Shown: positions 25,175-33,519 of the stretch, one piece after another
How the letters are laid out: each line of letters starts with the position of its first letter
Numbering within the stretch: the first letter of the stretch is position 1
Assembly (NCBI RefSeq): GCF_008124885.1
Contig: NZ_VNHX01000002.1
Location: 186,001 to 250,000, forward strand
Length of the DNA stretch: 64,000 bases
Direction of reading: 5' to 3'
Origin: Sphingobacterium allocomposti
GTDB taxonomy: Bacteria > Bacteroidota > Bacteroidia > Sphingobacteriales > Sphingobacteriaceae
The notes under the pieces: generated by a model
Told to the model about the DNA's origin: nothing
What the model saw: only the letters and a program-made list of their open reading frames with translations
Databases searched by the model: none
Made by a program: the position numbers and the translations under genes

Positions 25175-26965
25175 ATGAAGCATATACGTAATTTCTGTAT
25201 TATCGCGCATATTGACCATGGGAAGAGCACCTTGGCCGACCGTTTGTTGGAATATACGAATACTATTTCCCAGCGGGAAGCGCAGGCGCAGTTATTGGAT
25301 AATATGGATTTGGAACGTGAGCGCGGCATTACGATTAAGTCGCACGCTATCCAAATGGAATATACCAAAGATGGCCAGCAATATATATTAAATTTGATCG
25401 ATACGCCCGGACACGTAGACTTTTCGTATGAGGTCTCGCGTTCGATAGCGGCCTGCGAGGGGGCTTTGCTCATCGTGGATGCTTCGCAGGGAATCCAGGC
25501 ACAGACGATTTCAAATCTCTACCTGGCATTGGAGCATGATCTGGAGATCATCCCTATTTTGAATAAAATGGATCTTCCCGGGGCGATGCCCGAGGAGGTT
25601 AAAGATCAGATTATCGATCTGATCGGCGGGAAGCGGGAAGACATTATTCCTGCATCGGGAAAAACCGGGATGGGTGTGCCCGATATCTTGCAAGCTATTA
25701 TCGAACGGATTCCTGCACCCGTGGGGGACCCCCAAGCTCCTCTGCAGGCATTGATCTTCGACTCGGTATTTAACTCCTTCCGCGGAATTATGGCCTATTT
25801 CAAGGTGGAGAACGGCGAGATCAGAAAAGGCGACCGGGTGAAGTTTGTCGCTACCGGAAAGGAGTACATTGCCGACGAAATTGGTACCTTAAAATTAAAT
25901 CAGGTGCCGAAGGATATGATCAGAACGGGTGACGTCGGTTATATCATTTCCGGTATCAAGGAAGCGCGGGAAGTGAAGGTGGGCGATACCATTACGCACC
26001 GTGACCGTCCGTGTGCGCAGGCCATTCAGGGATTCGAAGAGGTAAAACCGATGGTCTTCGCGGGGATTTATCCTGTTGATACCGAAGATTTCGAAGAGCT
26101 AAGGGAATCCATGCACAGGCTGCAGCTGAATGATGCTTCGCTGGTTTTTGAACCGGAGTCGTCCGCAGCCCTGGGCTTTGGTTTCCGCTGTGGTTTCCTC
26201 GGAATGCTACATATGGAGATTATCCAGGAGCGCCTGGAGCGCGAGTTTAATATGACGGTCATCACCACGGTACCGAACGTGTCTTACCGCGCCTTCCTGA
26301 CGAAAGACAAAGAGGAAATCACTGTCCATAACCCCTCTGATCTACCCGATCCGAGTAAGCTGGACTTTATTGAGGAACCCTACATCAAAGCAAACATTAT
26401 TACCAAGTCCGACTTTGTCGGGCCTGTCATGTCGCTGTGTATACAGAAGCGCGGTACTATTGTTAATCAATCCTACCTTACGGCAGATCGCGTGGAGCTG
26501 ACTTTCGAGATGCCTATGGGAGAAATCGTCTTCGACTTCTACGATAAGCTGAAAACCATCTCCAAAGGTTACGCTTCTTTTGATTACCATCAGGTAGGGT
26601 ACCGTAAATCGGATCTGGTAAAGCTGGATATCCGTTTGAATGATGAGCCGGTCGATGCTTTGTCTTCGTTAATACACCGAAGCAATGCCTATGAGTTTGG
26701 AAAGAAGATCTGTGAAAAACTAAAGGAACTTCTTCCGCGGCAGCAGTTTGAGATACGGATTCAGGCATCGATCGGAGCCAAAATCATTGCGCGGGAAACG
26801 ATTTCTGCACTTCGGAAAGATGTAACGGCCAAATGTTACGGTGGGGACATCTCCCGTAAACGTAAGCTGCTCGAGAAGCAAAAGAAAGGGAAAAAGCGTA
26901 TGCGTCAGGTCGGTAATGTGGAGATTCCGCAATCGGCATTTATGGCGGTACTTAAATTGGATTAA
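25175..26965 (+). CDS. lepA: Translation elongation factor 4 (LepA)
   Basis: 596-residue translational GTPase that acts on the ribosome, proposed to affect back-translocation and ribosome assembly. The G1 motif AHIDHGKST is at residues 11-19. [14 protein letters not shown] holds the switch I threonine, and G3 DTPGHVDF and G4 NKMDLP follow. The EF-G-like domains III-V are present, as is the LepA-specific C-terminal domain with [20 protein letters not shown] and the ending [20 protein letters not shown]. Length and motifs are complete and typical. It is followed by folD on the same strand after about 125 bases. Confidence 0.97.
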   Translation: MKHIRNFCIIAHIDHGKSTLADRLLEYTNTISQREAQAQLLDNMDLERERGITIKSHAIQMEYTKDGQQYILNLIDTPGHVDFSYEVSRSIAACEGALLIVDASQGIQAQTISNLYLALEHDLEIIPILNKMDLPGAMPEEVKDQIIDLIGGKREDIIPASGKTGMGVPDILQAIIERIPAPVGDPQAPLQALIFDSVFNSFRGIMAYFKVENGEIRKGDRVKFVATGKEYIADEIGTLKLNQVPKDMIRTGDVGYIISGIKEAREVKVGDTITHRDRPCAQAIQGFEEVKPMVFAGIYPVDTEDFEELRESMHRLQLNDASLVFEPESSAALGFGFRCGFLGMLHMEIIQERLEREFNMTVITTVPNVSYRAFLTKDKEEITVHNPSDLPDPSKLDFIEEPYIKANIITKSDFVGPVMSLCIQKRGTIVNQSYLTADRVELTFEMPMGEIVFDFYDKLKTISKGYASFDYHQVGYRKSDLVKLDIRLNDEPVDALSSLIHRSNAYEFGKKICEKLKELLPRQQFEIRIQASIGAKIIARETISALRKDVTAKCYGGDISRKRKLLEKQKKGKKRMRQVGNVEIPQSAFMAVLKLD

Positions 26966-27089
26966 TTATTTAATGGTCAGTGAATAGTAAACCGTTGACC
27001 GTGTCTGGTACTTTGCGGCGAGCTGCCCACCATACCATTCACCGGCAACTAATTACGGGACAACTGAGCACTGTCACAACTGTAATACG

Positions 27090-27974
27090 ATGAATTTATT
27101 AGACGGAAAGCTGGTATCAGCAAAGATCAAAGAAGATATTAAACAAGAAGCGGCTTCCTTTACTGCGCAAGCCGGTCGTAAACCCCACCTTGTGGCTATT
27201 CTGGTGGGTAATGACGGCGGAAGCGAGACCTACGTAGCCAGTAAGATGCGCAACTGCGAGCTGGTGGGGTTTGAATCGACCAATATCCGGTACGATGTGG
27301 ATATTACGGAAGCTGAGTTGCTCGCCAAGATCGGCGAAATTAACGAGGACCCCACAATCGACGGGTTAATTGTGCAGTTGCCCCTTCCGAAGCATATCGA
27401 TCCGGATAAGGTGACCGAGGCAATCGATTACCGTAAAGACGTGGATGGCTTTCACCCGATTAATTTGGGACGGATGCAACGTAACCTCCCTTGTTTCATT
27501 CCTGCGACGCCTTATGGTATCATGTTAATGTTGGAGCATTATGGAATCGAAACTTCAGGTAAGAAGGCTGTCGTTGTCGGCCGTAGCAACATTGTTGGTT
27601 CACCGATGAGTATTTTACTGGCGAGAAACAGTACTCCCGGTAACTGCACTGTTACTTTAACGCACAGCCGTACGGCAAACCTGAAGGAGGAGATCTTAGC
27701 CGGAGATATTGTGGTGGCCGCAATAGGCCGCAAGAATTTCGTTACCGCGGATATGGTAAAGGAAGGTGCCGTCGTGATTGACGTTGGTATAAACCGTGAA
27801 GAATCGGCCGAAACAAAATCCGGCTTTAAGCTTTATGGAGACGTCGACTTTGAAGGTGTTTCTAAAAAGGCGTCATGGATTACGCCGGTTCCGGGAGGGG
27901 TCGGTCTAATGACGATCGTCGGACTGCTCAAAAATACATTGGAAGCAGCGAAGGGTACTATATATCCCAAGTAG
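27090..27974 (+). CDS. folD: Bifunctional methylenetetrahydrofolate dehydrogenase/cyclohydrolase
   Basis: 294 residues. FolD oxidises 5,10-methylene-THF with NADP+ and hydrolyses the product to 10-formyl-THF, supplying one-carbon units for purines and fMet. Signatures include [20 protein letters not shown] (catalytic Tyr and Lys in YVASK), [15 protein letters not shown], the [11 protein letters not shown] block, the Rossmann loop [19 protein letters not shown] and the C-terminal [13 protein letters not shown]. Standard length and complete. Soluble. It may work with the PurF homologue at 55.7 kb only through the general purine pathway; the two are not linked here. Confidence 0.97.
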   Translation: MNLLDGKLVSAKIKEDIKQEAASFTAQAGRKPHLVAILVGNDGGSETYVASKMRNCELVGFESTNIRYDVDITEAELLAKIGEINEDPTIDGLIVQLPLPKHIDPDKVTEAIDYRKDVDGFHPINLGRMQRNLPCFIPATPYGIMLMLEHYGIETSGKKAVVVGRSNIVGSPMSILLARNSTPGNCTVTLTHSRTANLKEEILAGDIVVAAIGRKNFVTADMVKEGAVVIDVGINREESAETKSGFKLYGDVDFEGVSKKASWITPVPGGVGLMTIVGLLKNTLEAAKGTIYPK

Positions 27975-28050
27975 AAGAATAATTATGTTTTTTGGTACAA
28001 TAATTGTTTGATGAAGAGAATTAACCATCAAAATAATTAAAAGAAAAAAC

Positions 28051-28557
28051 ATGAAAAAATTGGCCTTATTAGCATTGATTGCCGGAACGATTAGTTTCGC
28101 AGCATGCAACAACAGCCCGTCCAAGGACAAAAACGCCGATGGAGAGGTATCAGCCGGCGAGCAGCTTGACCATACCTTGGACTCTATAGACGATCACGCC
28201 GACCATGCACATGCTGCATTGGACAAGGAGATTGAAGAGGCAGAGGCCCGTGTTAAGAAAGCACAGGCGGATCTGGATGAGGCTGTGAGGAACGGCGACA
28301 AGGAAGCGGAAACAGCAGCACGTAAGGCGCTGGATGATGCAAATACAGCTTGGGACAGGGTAAAGGCGGCTGCTAAGGATGCCGGACACTCCATTGAAGA
28401 AGGAGCCAATAAGGCCGTAGATGCAACGAAGGATGCTGCTCAGGCAACGGGCCGCGCTATTGATAGGGCGATAGATAAGACTGCCGACAAGGCGAATCAG
28501 GTAGCCGAGGATGCAGAACGCAAGGCAAAAAACGTTAAGGAAGCGCTTAAGAACTAA
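28051..28557 (+). CDS. Small amphipathic-helix lipoprotein
   Basis: 168 residues. A lipoprotein signal ends in SFAAC with Cys19 as the lipidation site. The mature part is almost entirely Ala, Lys, Asp and Glu rich, predicted helix with heptad-like repeats (DKEIEEAEARVKKAQADLDE, ANKAVDATKDAAQATGRAID, DKTADKANQVAEDAERKAKN), similar in style to LEA or apolipoprotein-like proteins. A His/Asp-rich stretch DDHADHAHA lies near 48-56. Comparable helical lipoproteins are linked to envelope stress or desiccation tolerance, but no function is established here. It has its own terminator downstream. Position, between folD and a GreA/GreB-like gene, gives no further clue. Confidence 0.75.
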   Translation: MKKLALLALIAGTISFAACNNSPSKDKNADGEVSAGEQLDHTLDSIDDHADHAHAALDKEIEEAEARVKKAQADLDEAVRNGDKEAETAARKALDDANTAWDRVKAAAKDAGHSIEEGANKAVDATKDAAQATGRAIDRAIDKTADKANQVAEDAERKAKNVKEALKN

Positions 28558-28578
28558 AAAGATTGTAATGATAGACGG

Positions 28579-28610
28579 AAGCCGGACTCCCCATGTCCGG
28601 CTTTTGTTTT
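28579..28610 (+). terminator. Intrinsic terminator after the helical lipoprotein gene
   Basis: Arms AAGCCGGAC (28579-28587) and GTCCGGCTT (28595-28603) around loop TCCCCAT, followed by TTGTTTTT. The C-rich loop resembles those of the two small-RNA-like terminators at 4002-4026 and 40591-40619. Confidence 0.85.
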
Positions 28611-28699
28611 TGGAGGAGCCGGGATAGACTTAGCTGCCTGCGATGAGGTAGACCATCTAAGATATATTGCGGATCCGTGTAATTTCTCTAAGTTCGTAT

Positions 28700-29152
28700 A
28701 TGGACATGAACACCAAACGCACGCTCGTAGATCTTTGTGCCAGGCACACAGAAGAACGCCTAAAGGAAATCATGCATAGTATCTCGGTGGCTCAGGAGGG
28801 CATCGAGAGCGACACAAAGAGCAGCGCCGGGGACAAATACGAAACGTCGAGGGAGTTGATTCAGCAAGATCTGAGTAGGCTCCAGGAACAGCTTCATCAG
28901 GCGAAGCGGGATCGGTTGGCGTTAGATCAGCTGGTATTGGAAGAGCGGGAACGAGCCGGTGCGGGCACGGTCGTCGTCACGGAAAAGCTGCTATACTTTA
29001 TCGCAATCAGTCTCGGAAAACTAACCGTCGAAGACCAGGACTTTATTGTGGTTTCGCCGTATTCGCCGATCGGAAAGTTGCTGATAGGGAAAGGTGCGGG
29101 AGAGGAAATACACTTTAACGGAGCGTCTCAGAAAATACTCGCCGTGCATTAG
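28700..29152 (+). CDS. GreA/GreB-like C-terminal domain protein
   Basis: 150 residues from the ATG at 28700. An upstream in-frame ATG at 28667 adds a segment without family character. The N-terminal half is helical (LCARHTEERLKEIMHSISVA, LIQQDLSRLQEQLHQAKRDR), resembling the coiled-coil finger of transcript-cleavage factors. The C-terminal half (KLLYFIAISLGKLTVEDQDF, VVSPYSPIGKLLIGKGAGEE) has the SPxSPxGxALLGKxxGD-like signature of the GreA/GreB C-terminal domain. Such Bacteroidota proteins are often listed as 3-oxoacyl-ACP synthase, which the sequence does not support. It may bind RNA polymerase's secondary channel. The acidic tip residues of true Gre factors are not clearly conserved. Confidence 0.65.
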   Translation: MDMNTKRTLVDLCARHTEERLKEIMHSISVAQEGIESDTKSSAGDKYETSRELIQQDLSRLQEQLHQAKRDRLALDQLVLEERERAGAGTVVVTEKLLYFIAISLGKLTVEDQDFIVVSPYSPIGKLLIGKGAGEEIHFNGASQKILAVH

Positions 29153-29245
29153 CATGTTCCGGAATGAAAGTAAATTCCAAACAATCTCTTTTAGATATTG
29201 TTAAGTAGAGGAAGAATGTATGGTTCTACCCTTAATGGAATTATC

Positions 29246-29740
29246 ATGAAGAACAAAGTAAAAAGCTGGGTTTTTATCCTGTTAATGACGACCGCTGTTG
29301 TCGTAGGAGCGATTTCCTGCAAGCCGAAGGTATCGGATGCCGATCTAAAAGCGAAGATCGAAACGGTAACCGCCGATCATCCGAATGTTGTGGTCAGTGT
29401 AAAAGACGGAGCTGTAACGCTTTCCGGTACCGTTGCATCCGAAGAGGACAGGAGTCGGTTAGCGGAGGTAGCAAAAAATGCAGATCCCAACAACGTTAAA
29501 TCTGTTGCAAATGAGTTGACGGTAGAAGCTGCACCGATTATTACGAACACAGACGACGCCGACCTGACGGCGAAGGTAGCGGATGCAACCAAAGATTATC
29601 CTTCGGTAAAAGCGGAGGTCAGCAGTGGTATCATTACGGTTACGGGCAGTATCGAGCAGACCCGTGTACAGCCGCTGAAGATGGCGTTGGATGCGCTAAA
29701 TCCAAAAAAGGTAGACATGTCGGGATTAACTGTTAAATAG
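29246..29740 (+). CDS. BON-domain lipoprotein (two BON repeats)
   Basis: 164 residues starting at MKNKVKSWVF. The frame is open from 29198, but only this ATG gives a lipoprotein signal, ending GAISC with Cys25. Two BON modules follow: about 30-95 (DADLKAKIETVTADHPNVVV ... VKDGAVTLSGTVASEED) and 100-160 (DDADLTAKVADATKDYPSVK ... SSGIITVTGSIEQ). BON domains bind phospholipid or polysaccharide at the envelope, as in E. coli OsmY and DolP. The next gene begins eight bases later and carries a BON-like and an SH3 domain, so the pair is likely one operon for envelope maintenance or stress; this is inference. Confidence 0.82.
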   Translation: MKNKVKSWVFILLMTTAVVVGAISCKPKVSDADLKAKIETVTADHPNVVVSVKDGAVTLSGTVASEEDRSRLAEVAKNADPNNVKSVANELTVEAAPIITNTDDADLTAKVADATKDYPSVKAEVSSGIITVTGSIEQTRVQPLKMALDALNPKKVDMSGLTVK

Positions 29741-29748
29741 GCAAAACC

Positions 29749-30171
29749 ATGGGATTGTTAGATAAATATAAGACGCTTTTGGATACGGCAAAGGCCTCTG
29801 GTATACCGGATTTACAATATGCTGAGCAGGAAGGGGTGCTTCAGATAAGGGGCACGGCGCCGAACGCTGATACAAAAAACAAGTTATGGGATGTATATAA
29901 CCAAATTGATCCGAACTTCCTCTCCGGCGATGTCGTTATGAACATAGATGTGTCCAGTGCGGTGGAAGGAAGTCAGGTGCGGGTGGCCACGCAGGAATCA
30001 AATCTAAACATCCGGAAAGGCCCGGGCACCGATCAGCCTATTGTGGGAAAGGCGGCGAAAGGGGAAGTCATCATATTGATCAGCCGTGCAAATGATCAGT
30101 GGTGGCTGGTACGGACGAAAGATGGAGAAGAAGGATACTGCTACGCGCAGTACCTGGAGCCGGTTGAATAA
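29749..30171 (+). CDS. BON-like plus bacterial SH3 domain protein
   Basis: 140 residues. The first ~68 residues (DLQYAEQEGVLQIRGTAPNA, LWDVYNQIDPNFLSGDVVMN) resemble a BON/LysM-associated module of the YgaU type. Residues ~80-138 form a bacterial SH3 domain (NLNIRKGPGTDQPIVG, WWLVRTKDGEEGYCYAQYL), a fold that often contacts peptidoglycan. No signal peptide is visible, so its location is uncertain; YgaU-like proteins can act in the cytoplasm. It begins eight bases after the BON lipoprotein, implying one transcript. Possible role in envelope or potassium/osmotic stress, by analogy only. Confidence 0.75.
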   Translation: MGLLDKYKTLLDTAKASGIPDLQYAEQEGVLQIRGTAPNADTKNKLWDVYNQIDPNFLSGDVVMNIDVSSAVEGSQVRVATQESNLNIRKGPGTDQPIVGKAAKGEVIILISRANDQWWLVRTKDGEEGYCYAQYLEPVE

Positions 30172-30380
30172 GCGTTTTATAGAAGAGCGGACCTCGAGGC
30201 TTCCTTCTTGACACCCGTCGCAAGGGCAGCGCTTATAAAAGCGCAAAAAACCGTCATTGCGAGGAAGAATGACGAAGCAATCTATTAACTCCTATTCCCT
30301 GTTATTCTTTTTGTTTACCCAACTATGTTTGAAATATATAGAAAATTGATCTGATTTTTTGCCCGGAGAAGCCTCAAAAC

Positions 30381-30485
30381 AAAATGGCCGTGGTCATTTT
30401 CCCAACTCAAAGTTTGTTTTTGTAAAGTGACCGCGGTCGTTTTTAAAAACGAACGTTCCATTTTTTATTTGACCACGGCCATTTT
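30381..30485. repeat. Palindrome-dense island with 16-bp inverted repeats
   Basis: Outer arms AAAATGGCCGTGGTCA (30381-30396) and TGACCACGGCCATTTT (30470-30485) are perfect inverted repeats. Between them lie the palindromes GACCGCGGTC (30429-30438), CGTTTTTAAAAACG (30438-30451) and GAACGTTC (30451-30458). The two arms and the centre share the theme TGACCrCGGyC, three related sites in about 100 bases. It could be a multi-site operator, a replication or partition site, or a small mobile-element remnant. No flanking target duplication was noticed. Confidence 0.8.
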
Positions 30486-30500
30486 AGGGTATAAAAGTAC

Positions 30501-30530
30501 AAAAAAGGCCGACATCCCAAGATACCGGCC
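30501..30530 (-). terminator. Minus-strand terminator of the small 46-residue gene
   Basis: On the minus strand the sequence reads GGCCGGTATCTTGGGATGTC, then GGCC and TTTTTT, a hairpin with five outer G-C pairs followed by a T-run (plus-strand AAAAAA at 30501-30506). It lies 27 bases beyond the stop of the small minus-strand gene at 30558. Confidence 0.75.
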
Positions 30531-30557
30531 AAGCGTTAACCAACAGGAGCAGTTATC

Positions 30558-30698
30558 CTAAGATCCGTCATGACTTTCCGGATGCGGAGCGCTATTCCCG
30601 AAGATCGGGCGCTTGCCGTGCGTATGGCTAGGCATATGGCTTTCCGGCGTTGCCGGACCAGTTGGATTATCGATTTTCTTCGTGTTAAGTTCTATCAT
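30558..30698 (-). CDS. Small 46-residue hypothetical protein
   Basis: ATG at 30698 to TAG at 30558, 46 codons plus stop. The start is preceded by an A-rich stretch (TTTTAGAAAA) and the gene is followed by its own terminator, making a self-contained transcription unit. The peptide begins MIELNTKKIDNPTGPATPES and then has two similar His-containing segments, PESHMPSHTHGKRPIF and FGNSAPHPESHDGS. It contains six His, six Pro and no Cys or Trp. No signal peptide or membrane segment is seen. I do not recognise the family. It could be a small cytoplasmic or metal-binding protein or a modified-peptide precursor, but no maturation enzyme is adjacent. LysR and methyltransferase genes lie to the right. 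Confidence 0.55.
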   Translation of the reverse strand: MIELNTKKIDNPTGPATPESHMPSHTHGKRPIFGNSAPHPESHDGS

Positions 30699-30948
30699 TT
30701 TTCTAAAATATTATAGTTAAATAACAGTTGAATGCCGGCGGTCTCTTGTCTTGCAGCAAGCTCTTTCCGGGGACGATTCCGATGTTTGTATCGCGGGCCG
30801 GTGCCCTTCCGGGTACCCGACACGGCAAACATACACTGATCGTCAGAAAAACGTGTCCAAAATGTCCGAAATTGGTACAGATGTCCTTAATTGTCCTAAA
30901 ATGGGTATAAATGTCCCGAGATATTGCTTCCCATCGGTCGTATAGGAA

Positions 30949-31824
30949 TTACTTTTTTAACGTGTGGAGAATTAACTTCTGCAAATCCGAAAAGGCTGCG
31001 TGCTCCGGCTCCACGGTATAGGCCAGAAGGATGTCGGTTCTGATCTCTGATTCACTGGGATTCAGGAAATCAACGGCAAGATGTGCATACTGGCTCTGTA
31101 CGCTTTGTGGCACAACGGAGATGCCCGCCCCGAGATGAACCAATTCCAGTATAGACGGAACATTGTTACATTCATGCCTTAAATTTGGCGTAAAACCGAG
31201 TTTTGCGCAATACGCTATCATCTGGCTATGGTATATAGGTGCGTAGTTGGCGTGATACGATACAAAGGGCTGCCTGGATAGTTGCGCAAGATCCTCCGGC
31301 AGCGGCATGCCGCGGGGGATTGCCAAAACAAAGCCATCTTCATAGAGCCTTTCGGTTTGTAGTTTCGCGGAATAATTAGGTCCGCGGATAATACCGAAAT
31401 CCATTTGACGGTCTTCCAGGGCCTTAATCTGCTGCTTGGTGGATAATTCGAACAGCTTCGTCTGCACGAAAGGGTATTGCCGTTGTATCTCCTGTACAAG
31501 CCTGCCGAGTTTGGATTTGTCCGTCGAGCTGATGTAGCCGATCTTGACATCCCCGGCAAATGAGCCGTGGATCCGGTTGGTCAGCTGTTGGGCCAACTGC
31601 AGGCGCCTCAACATTTCAGACGCTTCATGGAAGAAAAAACGCCCTGCTTCGGTGAGGGTGACACGTCTGTTGTTCCGGAGGAATAGGACAGCGCCAAGCT
31701 CTTCTTCCAGTTCCTTGATCTGTCGGCTTAATGGAGGCTGGGAAATATAGAGCCTTTTTGCGGCTCTTCCAAAATGCAGCTCTTCAGCTAAGGTGATAAA
31801 ATACCGGAGATGTCTTAGTTCCAT
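30949..31824 (-). CDS. LysR-family transcriptional regulator
   Basis: 291 residues. An N-terminal winged helix-turn-helix spans about 1-60 (LRHLRYFITLAEELHFGRAA, YISQPPLSRQIKELEEELGA). The linker helix and a periplasmic-binding-like effector domain at ~90-290 (GDVKIGYISSTDKSKLGRLV, LGAGISVVPQSVQSQ) follow. The pattern is closest to the CatR/BenM or CynR branch that senses small aromatic or organic acids, but the effector is unknown. It is divergent from a methyltransferase gene whose start lies 82 bases away, the usual layout for a LysR protein controlling its neighbour and itself. A T-n11-A-type site in the shared region was not clearly found. Length is typical. Confidence 0.93.
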   Translation of the reverse strand: MELRHLRYFITLAEELHFGRAAKRLYISQPPLSRQIKELEEELGAVLFLRNNRRVTLTEAGRFFFHEASEMLRRLQLAQQLTNRIHGSFAGDVKIGYISSTDKSKLGRLVQEIQRQYPFVQTKLFELSTKQQIKALEDRQMDFGIIRGPNYSAKLQTERLYEDGFVLAIPRGMPLPEDLAQLSRQPFVSYHANYAPIYHSQMIAYCAKLGFTPNLRHECNNVPSILELVHLGAGISVVPQSVQSQYAHLAVDFLNPSESEIRTDILLAYTVEPEHAAFSDLQKLILHTLKK

Positions 31825-31906
31825 ACGATATAGGTATTGATAGATGATAAATATAGTATTTTTAAGGTATCACCTGATTAGGTAGTTTTGAAAAAAAAGA
31901 AAAGGG

Positions 31907-32614
31907 ATGAAATCAACAATCCGCGAGATCGAGGAACGCTTTGACAAGGATGTGGAGCGTTTTGCCAATTTGGACACCGGACAGCAGACAACATTGGATG
32001 CCCGTTTTAATATGGAAATTATTACAGAGGCCATCGCGCGTCGATATCCGCGCCTAAAATCGGTATTGGATATAGGGTGTGGTGCCGGGAACTATACGGT
32101 GAAACTTTTACAGAAGGCATCCCCTATGGACATCACGTTAGTTGATTTAAGTCAGAACATGTTAAACAGGGCGGTTGAACGCGTGCAGAAAGCAACATCG
32201 GGGAAGGTTACCGCTATTAAAGGAGACTTTCGTCAGATAGCGTTGCCCAGCGGCGGGTACGACGTCGTCATCGCCACTGCTGTGCTGCATCATTTACGTG
32301 ACGACCGCGACTGGGAGGAATGTTTTGCAAAGTTGTATAGGTTGCTTAGGAAAGGTGGAAGCATCTGGATTTTCGATCTCGTTTACCAATGCGACGAACT
32401 GCTACAACGCTACCTATATCACGATCTTTATGGCGAGTATCTTGTTTCACTGAAGGATGAGGCTTATCGGGATGATGTCTTCGCATATATAGACAAAGAA
32501 GACACACCCCGCGATCTGCTATACCAGTTGGATTTGTTACGGAGCGTGGGCTTTCAGAAGGTGGACGTCCTGCATAAAAACTTATGTTTTGCTTCCTTTG
32601 TAGGATTCAAGTAG
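31907..32614 (+). CDS. Class I SAM-dependent methyltransferase
   Basis: 235 residues. Motif I VLDIGCGAGNYTVK starts at about residue 53. The acidic strand-2 end is ITLVDLSQNML, and motif IV-like YDVVIATAVLHHLRDD is followed by LLRKGGSIWIFDL. This is the Methyltransf_11/25 type acting on small molecules. The C-terminal ~70 residues (LKDEAYRDDVFAYIDKEDTP) form a lid of unknown specificity. The substrate cannot be inferred. It is transcribed divergently from the LysR regulator, which may control it. Confidence 0.88.
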   Translation: MKSTIREIEERFDKDVERFANLDTGQQTTLDARFNMEIITEAIARRYPRLKSVLDIGCGAGNYTVKLLQKASPMDITLVDLSQNMLNRAVERVQKATSGKVTAIKGDFRQIALPSGGYDVVIATAVLHHLRDDRDWEECFAKLYRLLRKGGSIWIFDLVYQCDELLQRYLYHDLYGEYLVSLKDEAYRDDVFAYIDKEDTPRDLLYQLDLLRSVGFQKVDVLHKNLCFASFVGFK

Positions 32615-32663
32615 TTTCGACGCGCGTGTTTCGGCGAACGTCAAACGATAACCTTAATTCTTG

Positions 32664-32706
32664 CGTTTACGCTGGACTATCTATCCTAGATCATCCAGCG
32701 TAAACG
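32664..32706. terminator. Inverted repeat between convergent methyltransferase and metallohydrolase genes
   Basis: Perfect 13-bp arms CGTTTACGCTGGA (32664-32676) and TCCAGCGTAAACG (32694-32706). The right arm lies inside the last codons of the metallohydrolase gene (stop at 32681). Placed between converging genes, it probably ends transcription in both directions, though the T-runs are poor. Confidence 0.55.
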
Positions 32707-33517
32707 TGTCTTTAAGCCGTACACCTTTTTCTGTATGCTGCAGTGTACAGCAGGCATGTACAGGGTCGTGCTCCAGAAACAGAATATATTCCCTGTCAAC
32801 AAACTCCGGCCAGTAATGCTGGCGCTCTTCCATAGTCGTTAACGGCCTAACATCATAGCTCATGACGTAAGGAAGCGGGATATGTCCTACGGAAGGCAAT
32901 AAATCAGCCATGTATAAGATGGTCTTATTCTTGTACCGGATCTGCGGAAGCATCATTGCTTCCGTATGGCCGTAGGCATAACGGATGTCAATGTTGGCAG
33001 AAAACGGTTGCCCTTCCTTTATGAAGCACAACTGTCCACTTTCCTCGAGGGGCAGAATGTTCTCCTTCAGGAAAGAGGCCCGCTCCCTGGGATTTGGCGA
33101 TAGAGCCCAGTTCCAGTGCTTTTCGTTGCTCCAGAATCTTGCGTTCTTAAAAGCCGGGACCAGTTTGTCCCCGGCCCGCATGACAGCTCCGCCACAGTGG
33201 TCAAAATGAAGGTGCGTTAGGATAACGTCCGTAATGTCGTCCCGATGAAAGCCATATTTGGCTAAGGACTTATCCAGCGTGGCATCCCCATGGAGAAAGT
33301 AATGACCAAAGAATTTTTCGTCCTGCTTGTCTCCAAGGGCCGTATCGATTAACACGAGCTGACTTCCGTCTTCTATTAAAAGTAGACGGTTCGCCCATGT
33401 ACAGAGGTTCCGTTCGTCGGGCGGATTTGTTTTTTGCCAGATCGCTTTGGGCACGACGCCGAACATTGCGCCGCCGTCTAATTTAAAGAAACCGGTATCT
33501 ATCGTGTATAAATTCAT
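32681..33517 (-). CDS. MBL-fold metallo-hydrolase (lactonase-like)
   Basis: 278 residues. The dinuclear zinc motif is HLHFDHCGG at 102-110 (His102, His104, Asp106, His107), with further metal-ligand candidates in RYAYGHTEAMM and FLEHDPVHA. The fold resembles the N-acyl-homoserine-lactonase/quorum-quenching branch (strand LLLIEDGSQLVLIDTALGD before the motif), but many relatives are general hydrolases and the substrate is unknown. No signal peptide. It starts two bases after the DUF937-type gene stop on the minus strand, so the two are co-transcribed. Confidence 0.88.
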   Translation of the reverse strand: MNLYTIDTGFFKLDGGAMFGVVPKAIWQKTNPPDERNLCTWANRLLLIEDGSQLVLIDTALGDKQDEKFFGHYFLHGDATLDKSLAKYGFHRDDITDVILTHLHFDHCGGAVMRAGDKLVPAFKNARFWSNEKHWNWALSPNPRERASFLKENILPLEESGQLCFIKEGQPFSANIDIRYAYGHTEAMMLPQIRYKNKTILYMADLLPSVGHIPLPYVMSYDVRPLTTMEERQHYWPEFVDREYILFLEHDPVHACCTLQHTEKGVRLKDTFTLDDLG

Positions 33518-33519
33518 TA

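Larger units (their letters stand above)
30172..30557. other. Intergenic region with dispersed repeat and palindrome island
   Basis: 30250-30284 reads CCGTCATTGCGAGGAAGAAT followed by GACGAAGCAATCT, which I recognise as a dispersed-repeat type found in many bacterial genomes. A palindrome-dense island at 30381-30485 and a minus-strand terminator at 30501-30530 follow. No gene is supported. Confidence 0.6.
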
